Below the pieces are notes generated by a model. The model ran no database searches. It was not told the origin of the DNA and worked only from the letters and a program-made list of their open reading frames with translations. The position numbers were made by a program, and so were the translations under genes. From Pseudochrobactrum asaccharolyticum (GTDB lineage: Bacteria > Pseudomonadota > Alphaproteobacteria > Rhizobiales > Rhizobiaceae), in contig NZ_QNRH01000001.1 of assembly GCF_003314995.1 (NCBI RefSeq), forward strand, positions 862,214 through 926,213: 64,000 bases of DNA. Direction: 5' to 3'. Each line of letters opens with the position of its first letter. Within the stretch, counting starts at the first letter, position 1. Positions 49,732 through 58,673 of the stretch are shown in pieces.

Positions 49732-49984
49732 GATTACCTCCGGTTTTTACACTTAATGAGGCACGAGAGCTTACAAAAGACCAAGCTGTGATCCTTACCA
49801 GTTATGTTTATGAAATAATGTCCGTTCAGACATGAGTATTGCCAGTTAATTTGACAACTTCCAATAATGCAGCATCTTTCACGTTGTGCAGAGAAACTGT
49901 GATGATATGCAGAAGAATTGTCTTACTTTTTTGAAAGTTTAAATCATATGCCAGCCAGATCCCGTGTCTGATAAAAGGTGCGCT

Positions 49985-50320
49985 TTGTTAAAGAACTACA
50001 TTCTTTTGGCTGCCGCCATTGTGGCAGAAGTCATAGCAACAACGGCTTTGGCGCGCTCGGAAAGCTTTACCAGACTGGTTCCGAGCCTGATTGTGGTTGT
50101 CGGTTATGTGGCAGCCTTCGGCCTTTTGTCATTCCCTATGCGGGTTATGCCAGCCGGCATTGTCTATGCCATATGGTCTGGCATGGGCATTGTTTTAATT
50201 ACTGCGATATCGTGGATTTGGTATCAGCAAAAACTCGACTTTGCCGCTTTGGTCGGGTTGGGTTGCATTATTGCCGGTGTTCTGATTATCAATATATTTT
50301 CACGATCCGTGAGCAGTTAA
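49985..50320 (+). CDS. SMR-family multidrug efflux protein (EmrE/QacE type)
   Basis: This protein of about 111 residues has four transmembrane helices and the key Glu in LAAAIVAEVIATTALARS, the proton- and drug-binding residue. It continues with VMPAGIVYAIWSGMGIVLIT, typical of EmrE-like pumps. The start is taken as TTG at 49985 behind AAAAGG. This puts the N-terminus (LLKNYILL) in register with EmrE. A GTG at 49964 is the alternative. It exports cationic compounds such as quaternary ammoniums, using protons. Confidence 0.88.
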   Translation: MLKNYILLAAAIVAEVIATTALARSESFTRLVPSLIVVVGYVAAFGLLSFPMRVMPAGIVYAIWSGMGIVLITAISWIWYQQKLDFAALVGLGCIIAGVLIINIFSRSVSS

Positions 50321-50487
50321 AACCGGAGACTTGGTTTAAAGTTCGCAATTTTATTTTGATTGTATGAAACCCTTACAAGGCAGTTTATTGCGCCTTGTCT
50401 AAACACATGAAAGCGCTATTTTGTGTATGTCTAAAGTGTAATTTAGGCATTTCATTGCAATCATTAAGATAAAATTGAAGTTGAAAA

Positions 50488-51336
50488 ATGCAGGAACAAA
50501 CAGCAGAATTTATTGCAGGCACGAATGCCCTTGCGCTTCAAATATCCAATCTCGTTTTAAGCTATTCCTTATCCACGATCGGCGCGATCATTATCCTGTG
50601 TGTCGGCTGGGTTATCGCCGGTACATTGTCAAAATGGACCCGTCAATCACTGTCGAAGCTGAAAGGTTTTGACCATACGCTGATCGGCTTTCTGAGCGCT
50701 TCTGTTCGCTATGGTGTTCTGATCGTTGTGCTGGTTATGGTACTGGGGCAGTTCGGCATTCAGACCGCGTCTATTCTGGCTGCATTGGGTGCCGTAGGTC
50801 TGGCCATTGGTCTGGCGCTGCAGGGCACACTGCAAAATATTGCGGCAGGCATTATGCTGCTTGTGCTGCGCCCGTTCAAAGTTGGTGAATTTGTCAATGC
50901 AGGTGCTATTTCCGGTACTGTCACTGAAATCGGACTATTTTCGACAGAACTAAAAACCTATGACGGGCTTTTCGTTATGGCGCCGAATTCACTGCTCTGG
51001 AACACGCCGGTCACCAATTACAGCCGCCATAAAGTGCGTATGCACGATTTTAAGGTTGGCATTGGTTATGAAGATGATGTTCAGAAAGCTTTTGGCATTA
51101 TCAAAACAATTATCTCAGACCAGAAGGGCGTTCTGAAAACTCCCGAGCCGGTATATTTCGTATCGCAGCTGGCCGATAGTTCCGTTGTGATCAGCTGCCG
51201 TTACTGGATTGAATCCGCTCATTATTTCACTGTCAGCAATACAACAACAGAACAGGTGAAAGCTGCTTTCGAGCATGGAGATATTAATATCCCATATCCG
51301 CAGGTGACCTATCACCGGTCGGGCAGCTCTAGCTGA
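50488..51336 (+). CDS. MscS-family mechanosensitive channel
   Basis: This 282-residue protein has three N-terminal transmembrane helices, with the pore helix ALGAVGLAIGLALQGTLQNIAAGIM. The beta domain follows (RPFKVGEFVNAGAISGTVTEIGLFST, APNSLLWNTPVTNYS), then the C-terminal alpha/beta domain. It releases osmolytes on hypo-osmotic shock. The weak ribosome site and A-rich leader are noted. Length and pore motif fit MscS itself. Confidence 0.93.
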   Translation: MQEQTAEFIAGTNALALQISNLVLSYSLSTIGAIIILCVGWVIAGTLSKWTRQSLSKLKGFDHTLIGFLSASVRYGVLIVVLVMVLGQFGIQTASILAALGAVGLAIGLALQGTLQNIAAGIMLLVLRPFKVGEFVNAGAISGTVTEIGLFSTELKTYDGLFVMAPNSLLWNTPVTNYSRHKVRMHDFKVGIGYEDDVQKAFGIIKTIISDQKGVLKTPEPVYFVSQLADSSVVISCRYWIESAHYFTVSNTTTEQVKAAFEHGDINIPYPQVTYHRSGSSS

Positions 51337-51564
51337 TTTTCTGCTATCCAAGTTATCCGGTGATGTGTTTATGGCGAGCACATCACCGCATTGCATTTCG
51401 GTCATTAGGGAAGCAATTCAGGCTCAAAGGTTGACTTGTCAGAAACGGATGCTTATTTCTCCCTTTCGCAGATAGGAAAACCGCGATCTGCTGATTTTTC
51501 TCATTTATATTAGTGCCGGGGCGTGCCGGCTCGTAAGTTAGATTTGCTAGCTGAGGAGCTGACG

Positions 51565-52005
51565 ATGTTCGTTCTATCGCCGTTAAAGCGGCGCATTATC
51601 TATGTTACCATTTTTGAAATTATCGCGATTGTTGCATCAACCTTGCTGCTCATGCTGTTGAGTGGCGGTGACGCGCAGGGTTCTTTGCCCATTGCTGTCG
51701 TAATCTCCCTGATCGCAGTGACGTGGAACTACACCTATAACCTGATGTTTGAAAAATGGGAGGCGAGGCGACAGGTGGCCGGTCGTAGCGTTGCTGTCCG
51801 TGCAGGTCACGCTTTTGGTTTCGAATTCGGTCTCTGTGTGATTATCATTCCGATCTATATGGTTTGGTATTCTGTTGGCTTCTGGAAAGCATTTCAGATG
51901 GAAGCAGTTTTGCTGCTGTTTTTCCTGATCTATACATTTGTCTTTACATATATTTTTGATCTGATTTTCGCCCTGCCAAATCATGTAGTTGTCGCAGGCG
52001 AATAA
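51565..52005 (+). CDS. PACE-family efflux transporter (AceI type)
   Basis: This 146-residue protein has four helices in two tandem bacterial transmembrane pair domains. The first has RRIIYVTIFEIIAIVASTLLLML and VTWNYTYNLMFEKWE. The second has RAGHAFGFEFGLCVIIIPIYMVWY and FVFTYIFDLIFALP. The Glu in the first helix is the expected proton-coupling residue. PACE pumps export biocides such as chlorhexidine. TGAGGAGCTGACG precedes the ATG at 51565; an in-frame ATG at 51523 lacks such support. Confidence 0.9.
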   Translation: MFVLSPLKRRIIYVTIFEIIAIVASTLLLMLLSGGDAQGSLPIAVVISLIAVTWNYTYNLMFEKWEARRQVAGRSVAVRAGHAFGFEFGLCVIIIPIYMVWYSVGFWKAFQMEAVLLLFFLIYTFVFTYIFDLIFALPNHVVVAGE

Positions 52006-52194
52006 CCGGCAAACGGCTGTCCTCTGCAATAAAGAGGGCAGCCACAAGGCTTTACAGCGCAGATTATGCTGCTTTGAATAGGGTCCGTAAAAGCCACATC
52101 CGGCTTGCCTTAAGACGTCTCTGAACATACCAATGTCTTAATCGCCATGCATTTTAAAGAAGTTGATTAAATTTTTTGAATGTGAGGAAAACTG

Positions 52195-52671
52195 ATGAGA
52201 TATTCCGCGCATATATTGTCTGCTCTTTGTATTTCAACTTTATTCGCTTTTCCCGCGGCGGCAAAAAATGCCGTTATGATGACACTACCGGATAAACGGG
52301 TCGCGGTAATTTCCGAAGGCGATCTGGAGCCAGCATCAATAGGTAGCTATACAGTTGCACTTTATAAAGATGACGGGTTGATTGACTATCTCGGCGGCGG
52401 GATTTTTCCCCGTGACGGCTCGGTTTTTGATGACAGCGGCAAACCGCGGATCAGCTTTGCGGACATCACCGGAGACGGTAATCCTGAAATGATAGTGGCC
52501 AAGCTGACTGCAGGCTCCGGAAATTATCTGGATGTCGATGTATTGAAGCTCAATGATACTGCGGTTGAACGCGTACTCAATTTTTCCAGCGATACTAAAA
52601 AGGATCTGTTCATAGAGGCTAAGCGTGCCTTCACTCAGGAGAACGAGCAGATTAACAAGGGCACACCTTAA
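52195..52671 (+). CDS. PliI-like lysozyme inhibitor (tentative)
   Basis: This 158-residue protein has a signal peptide (ALCISTLFAFPAAA|KN). The mature part resembles the PliI type of lysozyme inhibitor: GSYTVALYKDD, GGGIFPRDGSVFDD, FADITGDGNPEMIVAKLTAGSG, then YLDVDV. This GxIxPRDG plus ADI-GDG pattern is what I recall for the family, and no other family fits. It may protect peptidoglycan from i-type lysozymes. Near efflux genes and a channel, it suits an envelope-stress group. Confidence 0.6.
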   Translation: MRYSAHILSALCISTLFAFPAAAKNAVMMTLPDKRVAVISEGDLEPASIGSYTVALYKDDGLIDYLGGGIFPRDGSVFDDSGKPRISFADITGDGNPEMIVAKLTAGSGNYLDVDVLKLNDTAVERVLNFSSDTKKDLFIEAKRAFTQENEQINKGTP

Positions 52672-52760
52672 TCAAGATGAAGCGCCTGTCTTATCAGCGT
52701 TACATTTGTAATCTCAGGAAAAAGAAAATTATACTAATGTAAAATAAACAGTTCTCAGAT

Positions 52761-53975
52761 ATGAAGCTGATCTCCGGCAAATATCTGAGCTGTATTTTTC
52801 CTATGCCTACTCTCGATTACCACACTTTATTCATCATCCTGATCATGAATTCCGCGATTGTAGCGGTAATCTGGGGTGGTGTTGCGCTTGCTTATCGTGA
52901 TTTCCATGCTGCCAGGCATTGGATGGCAGGATCGCTGCTAACATGCTTCGGAGCATTATTGCTTCTTTTGCAGTATAGCATTGGAGGCGCTTTTCCGGCT
53001 GTTGCGGGCAATTTTTTGATTATTGCAGGCTTTTGGCTGTTTTATACCGGACTGCTGGCTTTTTACGGGATCAAAATCTACAGCATTTTGCGTCAGCTCG
53101 TTGTAATAATGTCGATCAGTCTGTTTGCAGCTCTTGCTGAATACAGCAACTGGTTATGGCTCGCGGCAGTTCATGGCCTGACCTATCTTGCCGCACTCGT
53201 TTGCATGTTTATTTTTCTGGCTGCTCGTCGCCACAAAAGTCCGGGTGCCTATGTTTGTTTAGTTGCAGTTTTGCTGGGGATTGCCTGTCAGGCTTACAAT
53301 CTTTATTTAACCCTACGCATATCGGCAAAAGATATCGACGTTTCGTACTTCCTCATTCTCTATGCCTATAATTTTCTGGTGATGCAGTTCAGCGCCGGTC
53401 TGCTGACATTCGGCTTTTTCATCCTCACGATTGATGCTTTGCGTAAGGAAGTGGAACGTCTTGCCGGTATGGATGATCTGACCGGTTTGCCAACCCGCAA
53501 GCGTTTTAATGATGTTCTGAGCCTTGCCGATCAGCAGTTCAAAGATAATGAAACGCCTTATGCCCTGCTGCTGATTGACGTAGATCATTTCAAGAGTTTC
53601 AATGACGATATGGGGCATCGCGCAGGTGATGTGATCCTGAAGCATTTTGGCAAGACTGTTTCATCCTTGCTTAAAGTCCGGCAAATTATGAGCCGTCATG
53701 GCGGTGATGAATTTTGTATTCTTTTGCCCGCCAGCACTAAAGAACAGGCTGAAACCTTAGCGAAGCGTATCAAAGAGAAGCTATCAGCGGTGCCGATTAC
53801 GGTGAATACCAAGCCGGTGTTCATAACGGTGAGCATTGGTATTGCGCTGCGCAATTCCGAAAATGCAGACACTGAAGAAACAGATATCTTCGATGAAGCT
53901 GACAAGGCTTTATATCAGGTGAAGCGCAACGGGCGTGACGGCTATGCGTTTTATCACGCGGGTGTCAGTGCATAG
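52761..53975 (+). CDS. Diguanylate cyclase with membrane sensor region
   Basis: This 404-residue protein has about seven N-terminal transmembrane helices (to near residue 220). A GGDEF domain follows: GMDDLTGLPTRKRF, LLIDVDHFKSFNDDMGHRAGD, then RHGGDEFCILLPA. The active site is intact, so it should make cyclic di-GMP. The upstream I-site that would read RxxD is K..Q in VRQIMS context, so product inhibition is probably lost. An alternative start is ATG 52803. The terminator behind it is shared with bp26. Confidence 0.9.
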   Translation: MKLISGKYLSCIFPMPTLDYHTLFIILIMNSAIVAVIWGGVALAYRDFHAARHWMAGSLLTCFGALLLLLQYSIGGAFPAVAGNFLIIAGFWLFYTGLLAFYGIKIYSILRQLVVIMSISLFAALAEYSNWLWLAAVHGLTYLAALVCMFIFLAARRHKSPGAYVCLVAVLLGIACQAYNLYLTLRISAKDIDVSYFLILYAYNFLVMQFSAGLLTFGFFILTIDALRKEVERLAGMDDLTGLPTRKRFNDVLSLADQQFKDNETPYALLLIDVDHFKSFNDDMGHRAGDVILKHFGKTVSSLLKVRQIMSRHGGDEFCILLPASTKEQAETLAKRIKEKLSAVPITVNTKPVFITVSIGIALRNSENADTEETDIFDEADKALYQVKRNGRDGYAFYHAGVSA

Positions 53976-53985
53976 TGCCAATAAA

Positions 53986-54009
53986 AAACCCTGCCATGAA
54001 GGCAGGGTT
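53986..54009. terminator. Bidirectional terminator between the cyclase and bp26
   Basis: AACCCTGCC and GGCAGGGTT pair around ATGAA, with A-rich and T-poor flanks, between convergent genes. Confidence 0.85.
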
Positions 54010-54035
54010 CTGAGTGTTGTATAATGTGTCTTATA

Positions 54036-54797
54036 TTACTGTGTGATTTCGAATTTCACAGTAACATTCACATTGTAGCTGTTTTCACCTGCGGAAAGCG
54101 GCACGGAGTCACTGGCAGGTTCTGCTGCCATTGCAATCATCTTGGTGCGCGCCATTGGCATCGGACGGCCATTGTTTACATATTCGGTAATTTCAAGCAC
54201 GCGGCCAACTTTTGCACCCGCAGTTTCGGTCAGAATTTTAGCCTTTTCCATGGCGTTTTCCATCGCCTTTTTACGGGCATCCATCAGAGCTTTTGACGGA
54301 TCATCATTTACAAAACGCAGGCCGCCGCTCTGGTTTACGCCGAGATCAATGGATTTATCCAGCAGATCGCCAACCTTATTGAGGTCACGTACGCGAACGG
54401 TCAGGCCGTTGGTCACGTTATAACCGATGATTTTAGGAGCTTTCAGGCCGTTTTTATCATTCGGATAGGTATAAGTCGGCTGAATATTGACGCCGGAAGT
54501 CTGCAGATCACGGTCTTCAATACCGGCTTCCTTCATCGCGCCGAGTACTTTCGACATTGCTTTGTTGTTATCTGTCAAAGCTTCACGTGCAGTTTTTGCT
54601 TCACGCAGAACGCTCAGATCAAGAATAGCCATATCCGGTGCGGCCTGAACTTCACCTTCACCGGTGACGACAACGAATGTCTGCTGTTTTTCTGACACAT
54701 TTTTCTCCTGAGCAAAGGCTGGCTGTGAAAGCGCTCCGGCCATAGAAACCGCAATAAATGCAGAAGCGAGAAGGGCGGCTGTTTTACGATGTGTCAT
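54036..54797 (-). CDS. bp26: SIMPL-domain periplasmic protein, BP26/Omp28 homologue
   Basis: This 253-residue periplasmic protein is clearly the Brucella immunodominant antigen BP26 family: VTGEGEVQAAPDMAILDLSV, KTAREALTDNNKAMSKVL, GIEDRDLQTSGVNIQP, and the C-terminal AGENSYNVNVTVKFEI. It has a signal peptide (FIAVSMAGALSQPAFA|QE). BP26 forms a ring-like oligomer (channel-like octamer of dimers in Brucella), with an uncertain physiological role. This hit is strong evidence for family Brucellaceae. Confidence 0.95.
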   Translation of the reverse strand: MTHRKTAALLASAFIAVSMAGALSQPAFAQEKNVSEKQQTFVVVTGEGEVQAAPDMAILDLSVLREAKTAREALTDNNKAMSKVLGAMKEAGIEDRDLQTSGVNIQPTYTYPNDKNGLKAPKIIGYNVTNGLTVRVRDLNKVGDLLDKSIDLGVNQSGGLRFVNDDPSKALMDARKKAMENAMEKAKILTETAGAKVGRVLEITEYVNNGRPMPMARTKMIAMAAEPASDSVPLSAGENSYNVNVTVKFEITQ

Positions 54798-54880
54798 AGT
54801 TTCTCCTGATAATGAAATCGGTTTAACTGCTATATTTCAATAGATTACGGAAGTTTTAGGGCTAAAAGCAGGCAATCTGT

Positions 54881-55321
54881 TTATTGTTTTGTGACAGGCA
54901 TAAATTCCTTACACAGTGGCAGTAAATAATTTTCTGTGAGTGGTGCCAGTGGCAAATCTACTTTTTGCAGCGGATCAACCCAGACAATTTCCTCAATTTC
55001 CGCCGCTTTTGCGACCGGCTGATTGAGGGCAATGCGGAATATTTCAGCTTCAACTGTAAAGCCCGGTTCATTGGCTGCGGGGGCAGAGAAGGCGCCCACA
55101 TAATGCGCCTGATCTTCAGCAATTGTCAGACCCAATTCTTCCCGCAACTCGCGCTGTAAAGCTGCCACCGGCGATTCACCATTTTCGATTTTCCCGCCAG
55201 CCTGCATGAAAGCCGATGTCCCCGCTTTGCGCACCAGCAAAATCCGGTTATCCGGAGCCATCAATATTGCTGCTGCAATATGAATGCGTTTAACCGGTGT
55301 TGTTTGTGCAGTCGTGGACAT
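54881..55321 (-). CDS. Nudix hydrolase
   Basis: This 146-residue enzyme has the Nudix box G-x5-E-x7-RE-x2-EE-x-GL, visible as GKIENGESPVAALQ and then RELREELGL. It probably hydrolyses nucleoside diphosphate derivatives. The start at 55321 is chosen because CAGGAATTTTATCCT precedes it; an in-frame upstream ATG at 55366 looks non-coding. It lies after bp26 on the same strand. Confidence 0.88.
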   Translation of the reverse strand: MSTTAQTTPVKRIHIAAAILMAPDNRILLVRKAGTSAFMQAGGKIENGESPVAALQRELREELGLTIAEDQAHYVGAFSAPAANEPGFTVEAEIFRIALNQPVAKAAEIEEIVWVDPLQKVDLPLAPLTENYLLPLCKEFMPVTKQ

Positions 55322-55789
55322 AGGATAAAATTCCTGAGATGCTGGATACAGAATGAGTGGCTTCAATACATTGCCCGCTCTTTATAGCGATGCGCGGATG
55401 AAGCCCAGATGAATGATTTTCTTTATTATAGTCTGATTTGAGCAAAAATCTTCAAGCGTCAGGCAACGAAAAGCTCTTTCGCGCATTATTGAGCAAAATA
55501 CCGCAGAGAATAAGCAATTCAGTAGAATGCATTTTTTCATGATTGCCGCTAAAATTAGCTACTGAGTAAAATTTTCTACAAGCATTCAAAATTAGGAATT
55601 TATTTTTGCATTCTGAGTTTCCGCAGGCGCAAATATATCTGTGACGTTCCGACCTGTCATGACATCTTAATCGCAACACGGACTGCATATCCAAACTGCA
55701 CCGTAGAACAGTCAGGCACAGATAATAAGTGCTCTTTGATTATGGAAGAAGCCTTTGCAATCAAGGGTTTCGTAAAAAGGACAGGTAAT
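55322..55789. other. Intergenic region before the cystine-type importer
   Basis: These 468 bases separate the Nudix gene from the amino-acid importer and hold no supported gene. The part near 55450-55680 is AT-rich. An open frame beginning at 55736 is in phase with the binding protein but has no own ribosome site; AAAAGG before 55790 fixes the start. Confidence 0.5.
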
Positions 55790-56581
55790 ATGAGCTGGTT
55801 TAAGTCTATTCTTGCAGTTGGCGTGTTGCAGACAGCCGTTCTTGGTTCCGGCGTTATGACCAGCCAGTCTTTCGCTGATGCGGCGCTAGACCGGATCAAA
55901 GCCGAAGGCGTTCTGAAAATCGGTACCGAAGGCACCTATGCGCCGTTTACCTATCATGACAAAGACGGCAAACTGGTTGGTTTCGATGTGGAAATCGGTC
56001 AGGAAATCGCCAAGCGTCTTGGTGTTGAAGCCAAATTCCTTGAAGGTAAATGGGACGGTCTGATCGCCGGTCTCGATGCCAACCGCTATGATGCCGTGAT
56101 CAATCAGGTCGGCATTACACCGGAACGCCAGAAGAAATATAATTTCTCTGAACCTTATATTGCATCCAAAGCCGTGCTGATCGTGAAAACCGGTAATACA
56201 GATATCAAGAAGTTTGAAGATCTGAAGGGACGTAAAGCCGCCCAGTCTCTGAGCAGCAACTACGGCAAAATCGCCCGTGAATATGGCGCAGAGATCGTTG
56301 CCAATGACGGTTTTGACCAGTCCGTTCAGTTGGTTCTGAGCGGCCGTGCGGAAGCAACAGTTAATGCCAGCCTGTCTTTCCTCGACTTTAAAAAGCAGAA
56401 ACCTGATGTGCCGCTGGAAGTTGCAGCCGAGCTTGAAAATGCTGACCGTTCCGGCGTGTTGCTGCGCAAGGGTGAAGAAGACCTGCTGGCAGAAGTCAAC
56501 AAGGCGCTTGAGCAGATCAAAAGCGACGGTACATATGCCAAAATCTCCGAAAAATACTTCGGTGCAGACGTCTCTAAATAA
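55790..56581 (+). CDS. Cystine/amino-acid ABC transporter substrate-binding protein
   Basis: This 263-residue periplasmic binding protein has a signal peptide (MSWFKSILAVGVLQTAVLGS to SFA|DA). The class II binding fold shows VLKIGTEGTYAPFTYHDKDG, LVGFDVEIGQEIAKRLGV and GKWDGLIAGLDANRYDAVIN. The set resembles FliY/TcyJ cystine-binding proteins. AAAAGGACAGGTAAT precedes the ATG. It heads a three-gene importer operon with a permease and ATPase, with a strong hairpin between it and the permease. Confidence 0.9.
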   Translation: MSWFKSILAVGVLQTAVLGSGVMTSQSFADAALDRIKAEGVLKIGTEGTYAPFTYHDKDGKLVGFDVEIGQEIAKRLGVEAKFLEGKWDGLIAGLDANRYDAVINQVGITPERQKKYNFSEPYIASKAVLIVKTGNTDIKKFEDLKGRKAAQSLSSNYGKIAREYGAEIVANDGFDQSVQLVLSGRAEATVNASLSFLDFKKQKPDVPLEVAAELENADRSGVLLRKGEEDLLAEVNKALEQIKSDGTYAKISEKYFGADVSK

Positions 56582-56629
56582 GGTTTTCTCCCAAGAGCAG
56601 TTTCCTCAAAAACTGCGACTTTGAAAGGA

Positions 56630-56659
56630 AAAAGCCGGCGGTCACAGATCGCCGGCTTT
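56630..56659 (+). terminator. Hairpin between binding-protein and permease genes (attenuator or partial terminator)
   Basis: AAAGCCGGCG and CGCCGGCTTT pair around a 10-base loop, with a short T run, in the 159-base gap after the binding protein. A smaller hairpin (GCAGTTT / AAACTGC) lies just upstream at 56597-56616. Such features often reduce downstream expression so that the binding protein is made in excess. Confidence 0.7.
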
Positions 56660-56740
56660 CCGCGCCCGCAGCTGAGGGCCAGAACCTGTGAAACCACATA
56701 AGTCCGCTTGAGGGGCAACAAACATAGCGGGGACGCATAA

Positions 56741-57421
56741 ATGGCTGACATTTTATCTCTGATGCTTGACTCTTTAGGGCCGCTTTTATGGGCTGCTCTG
56801 ATCTTTACTATTCCGCTGACATTGCTGTCGTTTCTGTTCGGCACCACACTCGGGCTGTTTGTAGCGCTCATAAGGCTGTTTGCGCCGCGCCCGATAGCTG
56901 CAATTGTCAATTTCTATGTCTGGCTGATCCGCGGCACGCCGCTGCTGGTGCAGCTGTTCCTGATTTTCTATGGCCTGCCAAGTCTTGGTGTCACGCTGGA
57001 TGCATTTCCGGCAGCGTTAATCGGCTTTACCCTGAGTATCGGCGCGTATTCCTCCGAGATTTTCCGCGGCGTTATTGTTGCTGTGCCAAAAGGGCAGTGG
57101 GAGGCCGCCTATGCAACGGGCATGACCTGGGGGCAGGCGATGCGCCGCACAATCCTGCCGCAGGCAGCGCCCAATGCCGTACCACCATTGTCCAACAGCT
57201 TTATCTCTCTGGTGAAAGATACATCGCTGGCCGCAGCCATTACCGTGCCGGAAATGTTTCAGGTCGCGCAGCGTATCGTTGCGGTCACTTATGAGCCGCT
57301 GATCCTCTATGTTGAGGCTGCATTGCTCTATCTGGCGCTCAGCTCCGTGCTGTCTTATTTGCAAACCCGTCTGGAAGCACGGCTGAAACGCTATGGCGGC
57401 TTTCTGGAGGTCCGTTCATGA
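56741..57421 (+). CDS. Amino-acid ABC transporter permease (cystine type)
   Basis: This 226-residue HisM/TcyL-type permease has five hydrophobic helices and the coupling segment GMTWGQAMRRTILPQAAPNAVPP. It opens MADILSLMLDSLGPLLWAALIF. Its stop overlaps the ATPase start (ATGATG). It pairs as a homodimer with the ATPase that follows. Confidence 0.93.
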   Translation: MADILSLMLDSLGPLLWAALIFTIPLTLLSFLFGTTLGLFVALIRLFAPRPIAAIVNFYVWLIRGTPLLVQLFLIFYGLPSLGVTLDAFPAALIGFTLSIGAYSSEIFRGVIVAVPKGQWEAAYATGMTWGQAMRRTILPQAAPNAVPPLSNSFISLVKDTSLAAAITVPEMFQVAQRIVAVTYEPLILYVEAALLYLALSSVLSYLQTRLEARLKRYGGFLEVRS

Positions 57422-58197
57422 TGATTGAACTGAAGAATATTGTTAAAAAATTCGGCGACAACACCGTTCTCAATGATATCTCGCTTTCTATTGCTGAGGG
57501 CAGTGTGACGGCTTTTATCGGCCCTTCCGGTGCAGGCAAAAGCACATTGTTGCGTTGCCTCAATCTGTTGGAAGTACCGACCTCCGGTTCAATTGAAATC
57601 GCCGGTGACAGGCTGAGTTTTGAACTGGGACGCAAAACCAGCCAGAAGGATATTCATTTGATCCGCCGTCATTCCGGTATGGTGTTCCAGAACTTCCAGC
57701 TGTTTCCGCATCGTACCGTCACGGAGAATATTACCGAAGGTCTGATTACCGTTCAGAAATGGCCGAAGCAAAAAGCACGCGAACGGGCGATGCAATTGCT
57801 GGAGAAAGTAGGACTGTCCCAAAAGGCAGATGCCTGGCCTGCAACGCTCTCCGGTGGTCAGCAGCAGCGTGTTGCTATTGCCCGTGCTTTGGCACCATCA
57901 CCTAAAATCCTGCTCTGCGATGAGCCGACATCAGCACTTGATCCGGAGCTTTCCGGTGAGGTGGTCGATGTGCTGGCACAACTGGCAAAAGAGGGCACAA
58001 CAATGATTATGGTGACCCATGATCTGCGGCTGGCCTCCCGAATTGCGGAGGATGTGTTGTTTATTGATAATGGTATGATTGTTGAGCGTGGCACAGCACA
58101 GGCAATCTTCCGCACACCGCAACAAGAACGCACCCGCCGCTTCGTCAATACGCTGACCCATGAAGGGCAGGGCTTTAGTCAGGGAGCTGGTATTTAA
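57418..58197 (+). CDS. Amino-acid ABC transporter ATP-binding protein (cystine type)
   Basis: This 259-residue ATPase has Walker A GPSGAGKSTL, signature [16 protein letters not shown] and Walker B ILLCDEPTSALDPEL with the switch His in MVTHDLRLA. It is coupled to the permease by overlap and resembles GlnQ/TcyN proteins. Cystine as substrate is inferred from the binding protein and not proven. Confidence 0.94.
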   Translation: MMIELKNIVKKFGDNTVLNDISLSIAEGSVTAFIGPSGAGKSTLLRCLNLLEVPTSGSIEIAGDRLSFELGRKTSQKDIHLIRRHSGMVFQNFQLFPHRTVTENITEGLITVQKWPKQKARERAMQLLEKVGLSQKADAWPATLSGGQQQRVAIARALAPSPKILLCDEPTSALDPELSGEVVDVLAQLAKEGTTMIMVTHDLRLASRIAEDVLFIDNGMIVERGTAQAIFRTPQQERTRRFVNTLTHEGQGFSQGAGI

Positions 58198-58256
58198 TTT
58201 AGTTCAAAACATTAAAAATATAATGCAATATATTGATTTAAGTAATAATCCTGCAA

Positions 58257-58652
58257 TCATGTGATTGCAGGATTATTTAATTTAATTGAATGAGAGATGG
58301 TCGTATCGAGAAGCAACTTTAGAGCTTCAGGAAAAGTATCCGGCATGATTTCAAATTCCTGAATATCAGTCCATTTGTCCTCAAATGCATAGTATTCATA
58401 ACGGGTATCGAAAATTTCAATTTCTATTGGTGGTATTGAATACAACCATATAATTCGAATTGTCGGCCAATAACCCAAACATATTTCATTCGGAACTTGG
58501 TATCGCTCTGTAGCAAACTTTACGAACTGCAACGCGTTTTCAAGCGTATTTTGTTCAACATTGGGATTTTGAATAGCAACCTTATGAATTGCAGCCTCAA
58601 CTTCGAACCATGTAGCGCAATTTATAACGAGTTTATCATCATAATCCGGCAT
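58257..58652 (-). CDS. Protein of unknown function
   Basis: This 131-residue acidic protein is rich in Ile, Asn and Glu and opens MPDYDDKLVINCATWFEVEA. There is no signal peptide. I do not recognise a family. Its base composition is more AT-rich than its neighbours, and the ribosome site is weak, so it may be a recently acquired gene. It lies on the same strand as the exported protein that follows. Confidence 0.55.
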   Translation of the reverse strand: MPDYDDKLVINCATWFEVEAAIHKVAIQNPNVEQNTLENALQFVKFATERYQVPNEICLGYWPTIRIIWLYSIPPIEIEIFDTRYEYYAFEDKWTDIQEFEIMPDTFPEALKLLLDTTISHSIKLNNPAIT

Positions 58653-58673
58653 TGACGTTCAGCACCCATCTTT

